A stretch of 64,000 bases of DNA from Achromobacter pestifer (lineage in GTDB: Bacteria; Pseudomonadota; Gammaproteobacteria; Burkholderiales; Burkholderiaceae_B), in assembly GCF_013267355.1 (NCBI RefSeq), contig NZ_CP053985.1:3286001-3350000 (forward strand), in the 5' to 3' direction. Position 1 is the first letter of the stretch. Each line of letters opens with the position of its first letter. The notes beneath the pieces are model-generated. The model saw only the letters and a program-made list of their open reading frames with translations. It was not told the origin of the DNA and did not search any database. This document shows, piece by piece, positions 43,895 through 52,339 of the stretch. A program made the position numbers and the translations under genes.

Positions 43895-46800
43895 GGTTGT
43901 TTCGCTTTGGCGTTGTCGGGGGCGAGTTCGAACTTGTCGGCCACGGGGCAATCCATCTTCTGTTGCGGCCAGGTGATCCTGCCCTGGTCGTCCAGGATCG
44001 TCACGGTGTCGCACACCACGGTAAACGTGGCGATGGGCACGCCCTTGGTGTCGATGTACTGTGTGTTCCGGTCCTGGTAGTTGCCGCGGACCAGCGCGCG
44101 TTCCTCGCTGAAGTTGCCGGCCCAGGTGAAGACGGGCGGAATTGCATAACGTCCCGTCAGGTCGATGTAGCCGTACAGCTTGCCGGAATATTGCAGGCGG
44201 CGGGCCACGGCCAGGCCGTTGTTCAGCGGACCCAGCGAGTCGAAATGCGGTCCCACGATGCGCTTGCCGCTGGCATCGATGAAGCCGTGCCGGCCGTTGC
44301 CCGAGCCGCTGCGGTAGGGGGCCACGCCCTCATTGGCGCCGTTGTCTTCCACGCTGTACGTGCCATCGATGCGCGTGATCTCGCGGCCCTGCAGGTCCGT
44401 CATGATGCTGACGGAATTTTCTGAATCGTGGAACACGATGCGCCGCATGGAAGCCAGCGGCGAGCCGTCGCCCAGCTTGGGCAGCACGGTCTTTCCGTCC
44501 TGGTCGATCAGGCGGTAGCCGGATCCGGTGTAGGCGCGCGCCAGCCCCTCGGGCTGCGCGAAGAACGGATTGAACTCGCCGTAGATGGCCGGGACCTTCA
44601 TGTTGCCGCGCGCGTCGATGGCGCCCTCGCGGTCCTCATGCTCGATGTAGATCCAGTGCTGGTACAGCTCCTTGCGCTTGGCCTGGCCGTCGGAGACCCG
44701 CGTGGCGCCGCCCTTTGCGTCGAACACCACGGTTCCGCCGCCCGCCAGCGCGCCCAGGTAGCGTCCGTCCTTCAAGCGCTCCGGCTTGCCGGTCACAAGC
44801 TCGCTGGACTTGCCGGTACGCAGGTCCACCAGGCGGTAGGTGGTGTCGAAAGAGCTGCGGGCGCGCTGTCCGGGAGCGTTGTCCTCGACCAGCATGAGGC
44901 CGTTGCCCAGGTAGTCCAGCTTGTAGGAACTCTCCTGCGTGGCGGGCACCACCCATTTCCCCTGGCGGTTCATCACGCCCCAACGCTCCTGGTGCTGGAC
45001 CTTGGCCCAGTCGTCCTCGAACTTCTCCATGCTTTCGTGCACGGGCTTGACGGCGGGCGCGCCCCGGGCGACGTTCCAGATGCCCCAGCGGTTCTCGCGG
45101 TTCTCGTCTGGCGCACGGTATTGGATCAGTTCGCCGTCGAAGTTCATGGCGCCGTCCAGCACCTCGGCCGGGACCGCGACGGCCTTGCCGCGGGCGTCAA
45201 TCACCAGCTTGTCGTCGCCACGGCTGCGGCTGCCTGCGCCTGCCAGCGCGTAGGCGCCGTGGAACGGGCGGATGACGCTGTAGCGGGGGGGCACCGACCA
45301 GTTGCCGTCGGCATCGATGGCGCCATGCTTGCCGTTGGTGGCGCGCACCGGCAAGGGCATGGACGCGCCGTAGCTGGACATGTCCTCCCAGTCCGGGTTG
45401 GTCACGATCTTGCCCTTGGGCGTCAGGATGCCGAGCGGCTGTTTGTAGTCCAGCGGCCGCAGCAGGGCCAGCGGCAAGCTGTCCGCGGCGGCGCGGCCGC
45501 GGGTCGACTCGCTGGCCGAAAAGGCTCTGATGTCGTAATCCTGCAGGCGCGCGACCGTGTCGGCGTCCAGCAGCGGCTTGCCTTCGCGCGTGTAGATCTG
45601 CAGCAGGCCGCCGGCATCGGGAGCCGCATCCGCGCTTGCCGCTTCCGCGGCGGCGGCGGCGTCTACCGCGGCGGCGGCTGCGTCCATCGCGGCAGGCGTT
45701 GCGACGTCGACGGCCACGGTCTCGGCTTCCGATGCGGCCGCCACCGCGGCCGCTGCCGCATCGGCTGCGCCGGCGTTCTGCATGGAGCTTGCGGCGTCGG
45801 CCGAGGCCTCCACCGCTTCTCCGGGGCCATCGTTGTCGGCGGCTGCGGTGGTGCCGGCAGCCGCCGCATCGGCGGCCATTGCCGCAGCATCAGCCGTAGC
45901 CGCCGCATCGACCGCCATATCCACGGCTTGCGGCGGCAGGGATGCCGTCACCCAGGCCTGCCCATTGCTCAGTTGCACGCGGCCATGGCGCGCGTCCATC
46001 TTGTGGAACTTGCCGACGGGATCGATCAGCAGCACGGCCTCGTCATCAATCATGACGCGCCAGCCGTCGCGTTCATCCAGGCCGATGTAATTACCCTTGA
46101 AAGCGTGCTGGACGCCGAGCTTGGCGTTGAGCAGCAGCGCCTTGCCCGCGCCTTTCTGCTTGACCAGCCACAGCCCGGGTCCTGCCAACTGCACGTGTTC
46201 GTAGCGCTGCGCCTGGAGGGTCTTGCCGCGCGGATCCACGAACTCCCAGCCGTCCTTGCGGCTCACCGCGAGCACGTCGCCGTCGCGCAGAGCAGGCTCG
46301 CGGGCGCGCAGCACGTCTGGCGCGATCGCCCAGCGGGCCTGGTCATCCAGCAGGCCCCACCAGCCGCCGTAGCGCGAATCGCGCAACTGGGCCGGCAGGT
46401 AGCCGCCGCTGGGCGCGGCCAGCGCCATCACGCCGGCGGGCAGCGTCGCCGCCTTGCCGGTTGCGGTGTTGAACAGGCGTGGCGGCATGGGCATTTCCAT
46501 CGATGCCAGCTTCTGCCCCCGCATGAAGCCCCATGAGCGCGTGCCCAGCTCGAAGGTCTTGACGACCTTGCCCGAGCGGTCGATCAGCACATCGTGCCCT
46601 TCTTCCTCGGCCAGTGCGGTGCCCTCGGCGTTAAAGCCCGTCGCCTCGGCAAAACGCGGCTTGATCGCCCATTGTCCTTGCGTGTCGATATAGCCCCAGA
46701 GCCCGTCCTGGCTCACGGCGGCCAGGCCGTTCTGAAATGACTTGGCCTCTTGGAAGGACGGCGCGATGGCCATGCGGCCTTGCTTGTCGAGGTAGCCCCA

Positions 46801-47019
46801 GCGTCCGGCGTCATCGTTGGCCGATCCGGTCAGCACGGCGGCCAGGCCTTCGTGGAAGGCCTGCTGGCATTCCAGGTTGGCGCCGTTGTATTCGTTGTAG
46901 CCGGGGGCGCACTGGTTGATCCAGCCGGACCGCGCCTGCGCCGCGCCGGGCACGGCGGGCAGCAGGGTGGCGAGCGCCACGGCCAGCGCCAACGGTTTGA
47001 GGGCGAGCGGGGTCTTCAT
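43891..47019 (-). CDS. Large exported WG-repeat protein with Ala-rich linker, 1042 residues
   Basis: Signal peptide MKTPLALKPLALAVALATLL ends near residue 29 (AQA). WG repeats occur on both sides: WGYLDKQGRMAIAPSFQEA, WGYIDTQGQWAIKPRF, WGVMNRQGKWVVPA and YGYIDLTGRYAIPPVF. Between them, at about residues 368-470, lies a roughly 100-residue linker made mostly of Ala, Asp, Val and Glu, encoded by GCN-rich DNA. The linker would be flexible or helical and separates two repeat domains. It is the upstream gene of a two-gene unit with the other WG-repeat protein and starts a leftward operon. No enzymatic motif is visible; a structural, adhesive or inhibitor role is possible. Confidence 0.85.
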   Translation of the reverse strand: MKTPLALKPLALAVALATLLPAVPGAAQARSGWINQCAPGYNEYNGANLECQQAFHEGLAAVLTGSANDDAGRWGYLDKQGRMAIAPSFQEAKSFQNGLAAVSQDGLWGYIDTQGQWAIKPRFAEATGFNAEGTALAEEEGHDVLIDRSGKVVKTFELGTRSWGFMRGQKLASMEMPMPPRLFNTATGKAATLPAGVMALAAPSGGYLPAQLRDSRYGGWWGLLDDQARWAIAPDVLRAREPALRDGDVLAVSRKDGWEFVDPRGKTLQAQRYEHVQLAGPGLWLVKQKGAGKALLLNAKLGVQHAFKGNYIGLDERDGWRVMIDDEAVLLIDPVGKFHKMDARHGRVQLSNGQAWVTASLPPQAVDMAVDAAATADAAAMAADAAAAGTTAAADNDGPGEAVEASADAASSMQNAGAADAAAAAVAAASEAETVAVDVATPAAMDAAAAAVDAAAAAEAASADAAPDAGGLLQIYTREGKPLLDADTVARLQDYDIRAFSASESTRGRAAADSLPLALLRPLDYKQPLGILTPKGKIVTNPDWEDMSSYGASMPLPVRATNGKHGAIDADGNWSVPPRYSVIRPFHGAYALAGAGSRSRGDDKLVIDARGKAVAVPAEVLDGAMNFDGELIQYRAPDENRENRWGIWNVARGAPAVKPVHESMEKFEDDWAKVQHQERWGVMNRQGKWVVPATQESSYKLDYLGNGLMLVEDNAPGQRARSSFDTTYRLVDLRTGKSSELVTGKPERLKDGRYLGALAGGGTVVFDAKGGATRVSDGQAKRKELYQHWIYIEHEDREGAIDARGNMKVPAIYGEFNPFFAQPEGLARAYTGSGYRLIDQDGKTVLPKLGDGSPLASMRRIVFHDSENSVSIMTDLQGREITRIDGTYSVEDNGANEGVAPYRSGSGNGRHGFIDASGKRIVGPHFDSLGPLNNGLAVARRLQYSGKLYGYIDLTGRYAIPPVFTWAGNFSEERALVRGNYQDRNTQYIDTKGVPIATFTVVCDTVTILDDQGRITWPQQKMDCPVADKFELAPDNAKAKQP

Positions 47020-47343
47020 CGTGCAGCGGCGCGGGCTGCAACCGCGCAAGCGTAAAGGCCGAGCCGGGCGTGCCACATGGTCGTATGCCTGCCAAGAAAG
47101 ATGCGAAGGCAGCACTGTAACCAGCGACAGCGGGCAATTACGCGGTAAATGTAACCGTAACAAACAAACCGTTAACAACACCCGTCCGCGTGCCTGCGCA
47201 GCGTCGATTTCCGGCTTGCGCTGACATTCCCGCAAAGCATGCAGCGGACAAAAAATAATCGGTTGATGCGCGGCCGCCGCAGTCCTGTAATGGACGCCGG
47301 TGCCTGCCTGCATGGAGGCGATGTTCCACTGCCGAGGTTCGCC
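47020..47343. other. Divergent region between WG-repeat operon and MFS gene
   Basis: This 324-base region contains no gene I support. It has an AT-richer core near 47140-47190 (GTAAATGTAACCGTAAC and GTTAAC), with TGTAACC occurring twice, which is where promoters for the two directions may lie. Confidence 0.5.
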
Positions 47344-48585
47344 ATGCCTGTTTCGCGCAAGTCTTCCCTGGATGCTTCTCAGCTGTTGCTGCTGGTGCTG
47401 GCCGGCGGCGTCATCATGGGCCTGGCGCTGGGCGTGCGCCACGTGCAGGGCCTGTTCCTCTTGCCCGTCACGATGGACAGGGGGTGGAGCCGCGAGACCT
47501 TCGCCATGGCGCTGGCGGTGCAGAACCTGACCTGGGGCGTGGTCCAGCCCTTCACCGGCATGATTGCCGACCGCTACGGCTCGGCCAGGGTGATCGCGGG
47601 CGGACTGGTGTTCTATGCGCTGGGGCTGGCGGGCATGGCGTATGCCACTACGCCCGCCGGATTCCTGTGGACGGCGGGCGTGTGCATCGGCATCGCACTG
47701 TCCGGCACCGCATTCGCGGCGATCTACGGCGCGCTCAGCCGGCTGGTGGCGCCAGAGCGCCGCAGCTGGGCGCTAGGCGTGGCGGGCGCGGTGGGCGGAC
47801 TGGGCCAGTTCACCATGGTGCCGGCCGCGCAATGGCTGATCGGCGGCTGGGGCTGGGTTGCGGCCCTGCTGTCGTTCGCGGTGGTCCTGGCCATGTTGCT
47901 GCCCCTGGCGTTGCCCTTGAGGGAGCCGGCCAGCCGGGAACAGGGCGTCTCCGCGGGGGAGGCCGGATTATCCATGCCGGCGGCCATCCGCGAAGCGTTC
48001 GCCCAACCCGGCTTCTGGCTGCTGAACCTGGGCTTCCTGGCCTGCGGCTTCCAGCTCGCCTTCATCGGCACGCACTTGCCCGCCTACCTGATGGACAAGG
48101 GCCTGCGCGCGTCCGATGCGGTGGCGGCGCTGGCCATCATCGCGCTGACCAATGTCATGGGCACTTATATCTGCGGCGTCCTGGGCGGGCGCCACCGCCG
48201 CAAGTACCTGCTGGCCGGCATCTATCTGCTGCGCACGGCCGCCATCGCGCTGTTCGTGCTGCTGCCGCTGTCGTCATGGACCGTGTACGTGTTCGCGGCG
48301 GTCATGGGCTTTGTCTGGTTGGGCACGGTGCCGCTGACCAACGGCCTGATCTCGCAGGTGTTCGGCGTGCGCTACATCACGACCTTGTTCGGCTTCGTGT
48401 TCTTCGGCCACCAGCTGGGTTCCTTCCTGGGCGTGTGGCTGGGCGGCGTGGTGTTCGAGGCCACCGGGTCCTATGACTTGATCTGGCTGGGCGCGATGGC
48501 GCTGGGCGTGCTGTCGGCGGCGCTGCACTGGCCCATCGACGACCGCGAGATCCAGCGTGCGCGCGCCGTCGGCGCGCCGGGCTAG
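47344..48585 (+). CDS. MFS transporter (oxalate/formate antiporter-like subgroup)
   Basis: A 413-residue, 12-helix major facilitator. GGVIMGLALGVRHVQGLFLL in helix 1, then WGVVQPFTGMIADRYGSARV with motif A in the first cytoplasmic loop. The subgroup resembles monocarboxylate or oxalate/formate type transporters often found near metabolic genes in Burkholderiales. The substrate is not predictable. ATG 47344 begins the conserved N-terminus. It is followed by a convergent cupin gene with only 7 bases between. Confidence 0.9.
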   Translation: MPVSRKSSLDASQLLLLVLAGGVIMGLALGVRHVQGLFLLPVTMDRGWSRETFAMALAVQNLTWGVVQPFTGMIADRYGSARVIAGGLVFYALGLAGMAYATTPAGFLWTAGVCIGIALSGTAFAAIYGALSRLVAPERRSWALGVAGAVGGLGQFTMVPAAQWLIGGWGWVAALLSFAVVLAMLLPLALPLREPASREQGVSAGEAGLSMPAAIREAFAQPGFWLLNLGFLACGFQLAFIGTHLPAYLMDKGLRASDAVAALAIIALTNVMGTYICGVLGGRHRRKYLLAGIYLLRTAAIALFVLLPLSSWTVYVFAAVMGFVWLGTVPLTNGLISQVFGVRYITTLFGFVFFGHQLGSFLGVWLGGVVFEATGSYDLIWLGAMALGVLSAALHWPIDDREIQRARAVGAPG

Positions 48586-48592
48586 CGGCGGC

Positions 48593-48973
48593 TTACAGCG
48601 GCCGGTGCTGCGTGCCCGCGCCCATGGTGATGTGCAGCATGCGGCAGGGCCCGGCCACCTTGAGCGTGTGCCAGATGCCTTTGGGGATCACGTAGGCGTC
48701 ACCTGCCTGCATCCGCACGGCCTGCTCGCCCGTCGGCCATTCCAGCCGCAGTTCCGCGCTGCCTTCAATCAGGCGCACGACCTCGTCGGCCTGCGGGTGC
48801 ATTTCCCATTGCGGCCAGTCTGTCTCGAAAGCGTACTCGGACACCAGCCAGCCGCGGCCGAACCGTTCCAGTTCCTCTTCGGGCTGCGACCAGAAGGCCT
48901 TGCCGCCCGCGACGGTGGAGCAGGTACCCGAGGCGTCCAGCAAGAGATAGTGCGACGACAGATGGGTGGTCAT
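48593..48973 (-). CDS. Small cupin-domain protein
   Basis: A 126-residue single-domain cupin. EMHPQADEVVRLIEG supplies the His and Glu metal ligands of cupin motif 1 and VIPKGIWHTLKV the distal His of motif 2. Such proteins bind a divalent metal and may be isomerases, dioxygenases or sensors; this one cannot be assigned. It converges on the MFS gene (7-base gap) and is divergent from the arm-domain gene at 49057. Confidence 0.85.
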   Translation of the reverse strand: MTTHLSSHYLLLDASGTCSTVAGGKAFWSQPEEELERFGRGWLVSEYAFETDWPQWEMHPQADEVVRLIEGSAELRLEWPTGEQAVRMQAGDAYVIPKGIWHTLKVAGPCRMLHITMGAGTQHRPL

Positions 48974-49056
48974 GTTGCGCGTCCTGGCGTGAGAGGTGTC
49001 GGGCCAGTGTAAAGCGATATCATGTGCATCTTCATCGGCTATAACAGGAGAGGGCG

Positions 49057-49296
49057 ATGCGCCAGGGATTCGATGGGGTCAGGCCCGCGTCCGAGTCTTC
49101 CATCGAGATCGGCTTCTTCTATGAAGGCCGGCATTGCGTCGAACGCATCCGCGCCAAGCCCACCGCCGCCAACCTCAAGCGCGCCGCCGACAGGCGGGCT
49201 GCCATACTCGAGGCCATCGCGCGCGGCGAGTTCGACTACAGCGCCGAGTTTCCCAAGCGCGGCGGCGCGACCAAGCCATCACAGGGTTCCGCATGA
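49057..49296 (+). CDS. Free-standing integrase arm-type DNA-binding domain (DUF3596-like)
   Basis: A 79-residue protein whose whole length matches the N-terminal arm-binding domain of tyrosine integrases (DUF3596): GVRPASESSIEIGFFYEGRH, then CVERI, KPTAANLKRAADRR and ARGEFDYSAEFP. In phage integrases this domain binds arm-type attachment sites. No catalytic integrase domain follows; instead its stop overlaps the AllA-like gene start (ATGA at 49293-49296). No att site, tRNA or other phage gene is nearby. Either it is a leftover of an integrase or a small DNA-binding protein put to new use. Confidence 0.8.
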   Translation: MRQGFDGVRPASESSIEIGFFYEGRHCVERIRAKPTAANLKRAADRRAAILEAIARGEFDYSAEFPKRGGATKPSQGSA

Positions 49297-49862
49297 CGAG
49301 CGAAAAACAGCTGGACATCAACGATTTGACGCCGGACGCCTTCAGGGTCTACGGCTGGATGCTGGGCAAGCCCATGCCGGATGGCAACGGCGTGCCGCTG
49401 TTCTCCAATCCTGCCACCGACTTCTGGCAGGAGCATCTGTTCAACACCGGCGCCGGCGGCGACGCCGAGTTGCTGTGGGTCAACTACCGCAGCCAGTCCT
49501 TTGAAATCGCCAGCCTGGAAAAGCACCTGCTGACGCAACAGGCCATCGTGCCCTTGACGGGCGAGATCATCCAGGTCGTGGCGCGCAGCGGGGCCGACGG
49601 CAGCCCCGACCTGGCCACGCTCGCGGCGTTCCGCGTGCCGCAGGGGCAGGGCGTCTGCATGCGCCCCGGCTGCTGGCACGCCACGCGCGTCACGGACGAG
49701 GAAGTCACCTGCCTGATGCTGACCCGCCGGTCCACCACCGTGGATCTGATCCAGCACCTGACCACGGACGCCAACGCCAGCGAAAGCGCCATCGCGGCGA
49801 TTCCCGTCCAACGCCTTGAAGGCCAGGTAGAGGTCGCCGAAACGCAGATCTCCGCTGCTTAG
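49293..49862 (+). CDS. Ureidoglycolate lyase (AllA) family protein
   Basis: A 189-residue cupin-fold protein of the ureidoglycolate lyase/hydrolase family. FRVYGWMLGKP near the N-terminus, PLTGEIIQVVA and FRVPQGQGVCMRPGCWHATR (the metal-binding His region) are the recognisable parts. AllA cleaves ureidoglycolate to glyoxylate and urea in purine use; no other allantoin or purine gene is nearby, so that activity is not supported by context. It overlaps the arm-domain gene by 4 bases and is probably translated with it. Confidence 0.8.
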   Translation: MTSEKQLDINDLTPDAFRVYGWMLGKPMPDGNGVPLFSNPATDFWQEHLFNTGAGGDAELLWVNYRSQSFEIASLEKHLLTQQAIVPLTGEIIQVVARSGADGSPDLATLAAFRVPQGQGVCMRPGCWHATRVTDEEVTCLMLTRRSTTVDLIQHLTTDANASESAIAAIPVQRLEGQVEVAETQISAA

Positions 49863-49893
49863 CGCGGCGTATTCCCGGATGAAGCCGTCCGCC

Positions 49894-49916
49894 CGCTGGC
49901 GGCGCTTGCGCCAGCG
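49894..49916 (+). terminator. Weak hairpin after the AllA-like gene
   Basis: CGCTGGC at 49894-49900 pairs with GCCAGCG at 49910-49916 and is followed by TTTC. It lies in the gap between convergent genes. Confidence 0.35.
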
Positions 49917-49979
49917 TTTCCTGACGCGCAATCCGAAGGTTCGCGGCCTGCGCGTGCGCCCGCTGGCCGGTCTTCGTCT

Positions 49980-50567
49980 TCAGTCCGCCTCGCTGTACTC
50001 GTAGCCCATGCGGGCGAACAGCGGCCATTTGTTGCGGTAGCTGGCCGTCCAGCACATGCCGTAGTAGGCCTCGAACGGCGCCTCTACCTTGCGTACCTGG
50101 ATTCGGTCGGCGGCCTGGGCGTTCGCGGGGCTGAACGCCTGGCTCCGCTTCGGGTACAGATCACCTTCCCCGATCGCGCTGTCGCAGTGTGCGCAAAAGT
50201 TGGTCCATTGCCCCTGGTTGTCGGGATTCCGCCGGTAATGGGGCGATAGCGCCTGCATGGCCTGCGCCACGGACGGCGACAGCAGCCAGGTCTGCGAAAT
50301 CAGCGCGGGGTCGGCAATCTCCAACCATTGCGGCGGACTGAACAGCCAGTCGTGGAATGCGGCAGGGCTCAGTCCGAGGCTGCTGGCATCGGCCTCGTCC
50401 AACTCGATATCGGCTTCGGTGCATTGGTGGCCGGGCGGTACGGCCAGGGCGTGCACGGGCGTTTCCTGGCCGCAATGCGCGCATGCATGCGCGGCCTGCA
50501 GCACGAAGTAAGAGGACGCCCGGATGTTCATCTGCGGATATTCCGTGGCCGGGTCTTGCGTATGCAT
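49980..50567 (-). CDS. Unknown protein with two CxxC motifs
   Basis: A 195-residue cytoplasmic protein I do not recognise. Two CAHC motifs, CAHCGQE near residue 28 and CAHCDSA near 128, look like a zinc-ribbon or two separate metal-binding knuckles. Tryptophan-rich parts (FHDWLFSPPQWLEIA) suggest a folded enzyme-like or binding domain. ATG 50567 (MHTQDP) was chosen; ATG 50531 (MNIRASS) is possible, while the frame further upstream is arginine-rich and unlikely. Divergent from the DUF1254 lipoprotein gene. Confidence 0.7.
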   Translation of the reverse strand: MHTQDPATEYPQMNIRASSYFVLQAAHACAHCGQETPVHALAVPPGHQCTEADIELDEADASSLGLSPAAFHDWLFSPPQWLEIADPALISQTWLLSPSVAQAMQALSPHYRRNPDNQGQWTNFCAHCDSAIGEGDLYPKRSQAFSPANAQAADRIQVRKVEAPFEAYYGMCWTASYRNKWPLFARMGYEYSEAD

Positions 50568-50710
50568 GGGCTGCTGTTGTTCCTGTGTGGGTACGGCGTT
50601 TCTTCTACATCGCCGGGAAATATGCCAGAATTCCCCGGAATTTACGCTTTGAATGCGACGCCGCCGCATGGGCGTCGCCAACCTCACGCAGTGTTGTGTT
50701 GGAGCACCGG

Positions 50711-52240
50711 ATGCGCGATTGCCAGAGTAGCACTGGATTTTTCTCCAAGGCCCGCCACGGCCGCCCCGCGATGATGGCGGCGCGGCTGGCCGTCGCGGCG
50801 GCGCTGGCAGGAGGGTTGGCAGGGTGCGCCCTCAACGCCCACGATTCGAGCGGATCGCAATCGGTCGGCATCGACGGCGTCACGGCGCAGCAGGCGCGCG
50901 GCATCGCCCGCGAAGCCTATCTGTACGGCACGCCCATGGTCGCAAGCTACCAGACCATGCATGCCTTCAGCATCGACAAGAACAACCCCCAGTACAAGGG
51001 CCCGTTCAACAGCGTCAACAACGTCGCGCGCGTGTTCACGCCCGAAGATACCGCCTTCGTCACGCCCAACGCCGACACGCCATACACCTTCGCGGTCCTG
51101 GACTTGCGCGCCGAACCCGTGGTCATCACCGTGCCCGCCATGGAGCCGCGGCGCTACTTCGTGCTGCAACTGATGGACCTGTACACCTATAACTTTGCCT
51201 ACATCGGCAGCCGCAGCACGGGCAATGGCGGTGGCCGGTTCCTTGTCGCAGGTCCGAACTGGAAGGGCAAGCCGCCGGCCGGCATCACCAAGGTGATCAG
51301 GTCGGAAACCGATCTGGTCAATCTGGTCGGACGCACCCAGCTCTTTAACGCGGGTGACCTGCCGAACGTCAAGCGCATCCAGTCGCGCTACAAGGTCCAG
51401 ACCCTGTCGGCCTTTCGCAAGCAGCGCGCGCCCGAGCCGGCGCCGGCCGTCGATTGGATCGCGCCCGAGCCGCCTGCGCAGATGCGCAGTTCGCTGGAGT
51501 TCTACAACCAGCTCGCCTTCCTGCTGCGGTTCGCGCCGGCCCATCCCTCGGAACAATCATTGCGCGCACGCTTTGCCAGCATCGGCCTGGAACCGGGCCG
51601 GCAGTTCGATTTCAACAGCATGAACCCAGCATTGCGCCGCGCCTTGCAGGAAGGCATGCATGACGGCCAGAACGACATCGACAAGAACCGCGAGGCCCTG
51701 AACGGCAAGACCGATGGGCTGTTCGGCGACCGCAACACGTTGAAGAACGACTATCTGGCGCGCGCCACGGGCACGCAGGTCGGCATCGGCGGCAACAGCC
51801 GTGTGGAAGCGCTGTATCCCGTGCTGGAAAACGACAGCACCGGCCAGCCGCTGGATGGTCGCAACAAATACACCCTGCGCTTCGCGCCGCGCAGCCTGCC
51901 GCCCGTCAACGCCTTCTGGTCCATGACCCTGTACCGCCTGCCCGAGCAGCTGCTGGCGTCCAATCCGCTCAAGCGCTATCTGATTAACTCGTCCATGCTG
52001 CCAACGCTCAAACGCGACCGCGACGGCGCCATCACGATCTACATCCAGTCGGAGTCGCCGGGCAAGGGCAAGGAGTCCAACTGGCTGCCCGCGCCGGCCG
52101 GGCCTTTCATGGTCACGTTGCGGTACTACTGGCCCAAGCCTGCGTTGCTGGACGGCAAGTGGGCGTCGCCGCAGATAGAGCGGGCCAGGCAGGCGCCGGC
52201 GGCTCGTCCGGCGCCTTTCCCGCCGCAGGTTCGACACTAA
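50711..52240 (+). CDS. DUF1254/DUF1214 lipoprotein
   Basis: A 509-residue exported protein with both domains of a widespread family. The lipobox LAGC lies in AAALAGGLAGCALNAH, placing lipid-modified Cys near residue 39 if ATG 50711 is used (GGAG at 50701-50704) or near 19 from ATG 50771. DUF1254 spans about 55-180 (EAYLYGTPMVASYQTM, ADTPYTFAVLDL, RYFVLQLMDLYTYNFAYIG) and DUF1214 about 385-490 (YTLRFAPRSLPPVNAFWSMT, SPGKGKESNWLPAPAGPF). The family has no settled function and is often called a murein-DD-endopeptidase-like or unknown envelope protein. It stands alone. Confidence 0.88.
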   Translation: MRDCQSSTGFFSKARHGRPAMMAARLAVAAALAGGLAGCALNAHDSSGSQSVGIDGVTAQQARGIAREAYLYGTPMVASYQTMHAFSIDKNNPQYKGPFNSVNNVARVFTPEDTAFVTPNADTPYTFAVLDLRAEPVVITVPAMEPRRYFVLQLMDLYTYNFAYIGSRSTGNGGGRFLVAGPNWKGKPPAGITKVIRSETDLVNLVGRTQLFNAGDLPNVKRIQSRYKVQTLSAFRKQRAPEPAPAVDWIAPEPPAQMRSSLEFYNQLAFLLRFAPAHPSEQSLRARFASIGLEPGRQFDFNSMNPALRRALQEGMHDGQNDIDKNREALNGKTDGLFGDRNTLKNDYLARATGTQVGIGGNSRVEALYPVLENDSTGQPLDGRNKYTLRFAPRSLPPVNAFWSMTLYRLPEQLLASNPLKRYLINSSMLPTLKRDRDGAITIYIQSESPGKGKESNWLPAPAGPFMVTLRYYWPKPALLDGKWASPQIERARQAPAARPAPFPPQVRH

Positions 52241-52339
52241 CGGCGGTCTGGGCTACAAGAAGGCCTTGCGCGGACCAGTCGTCGCAGTCTTCGGCCGGGC
52301 GCAGTCGGGCAGCCGCCCATACAGGGAGCGACGCGCCGC

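Noticed and set aside
49057..49296. A prophage or integrative element marked by the integrase-like domain
   Set aside because: There is no catalytic integrase domain, tRNA, att repeat or phage gene in the surroundings.
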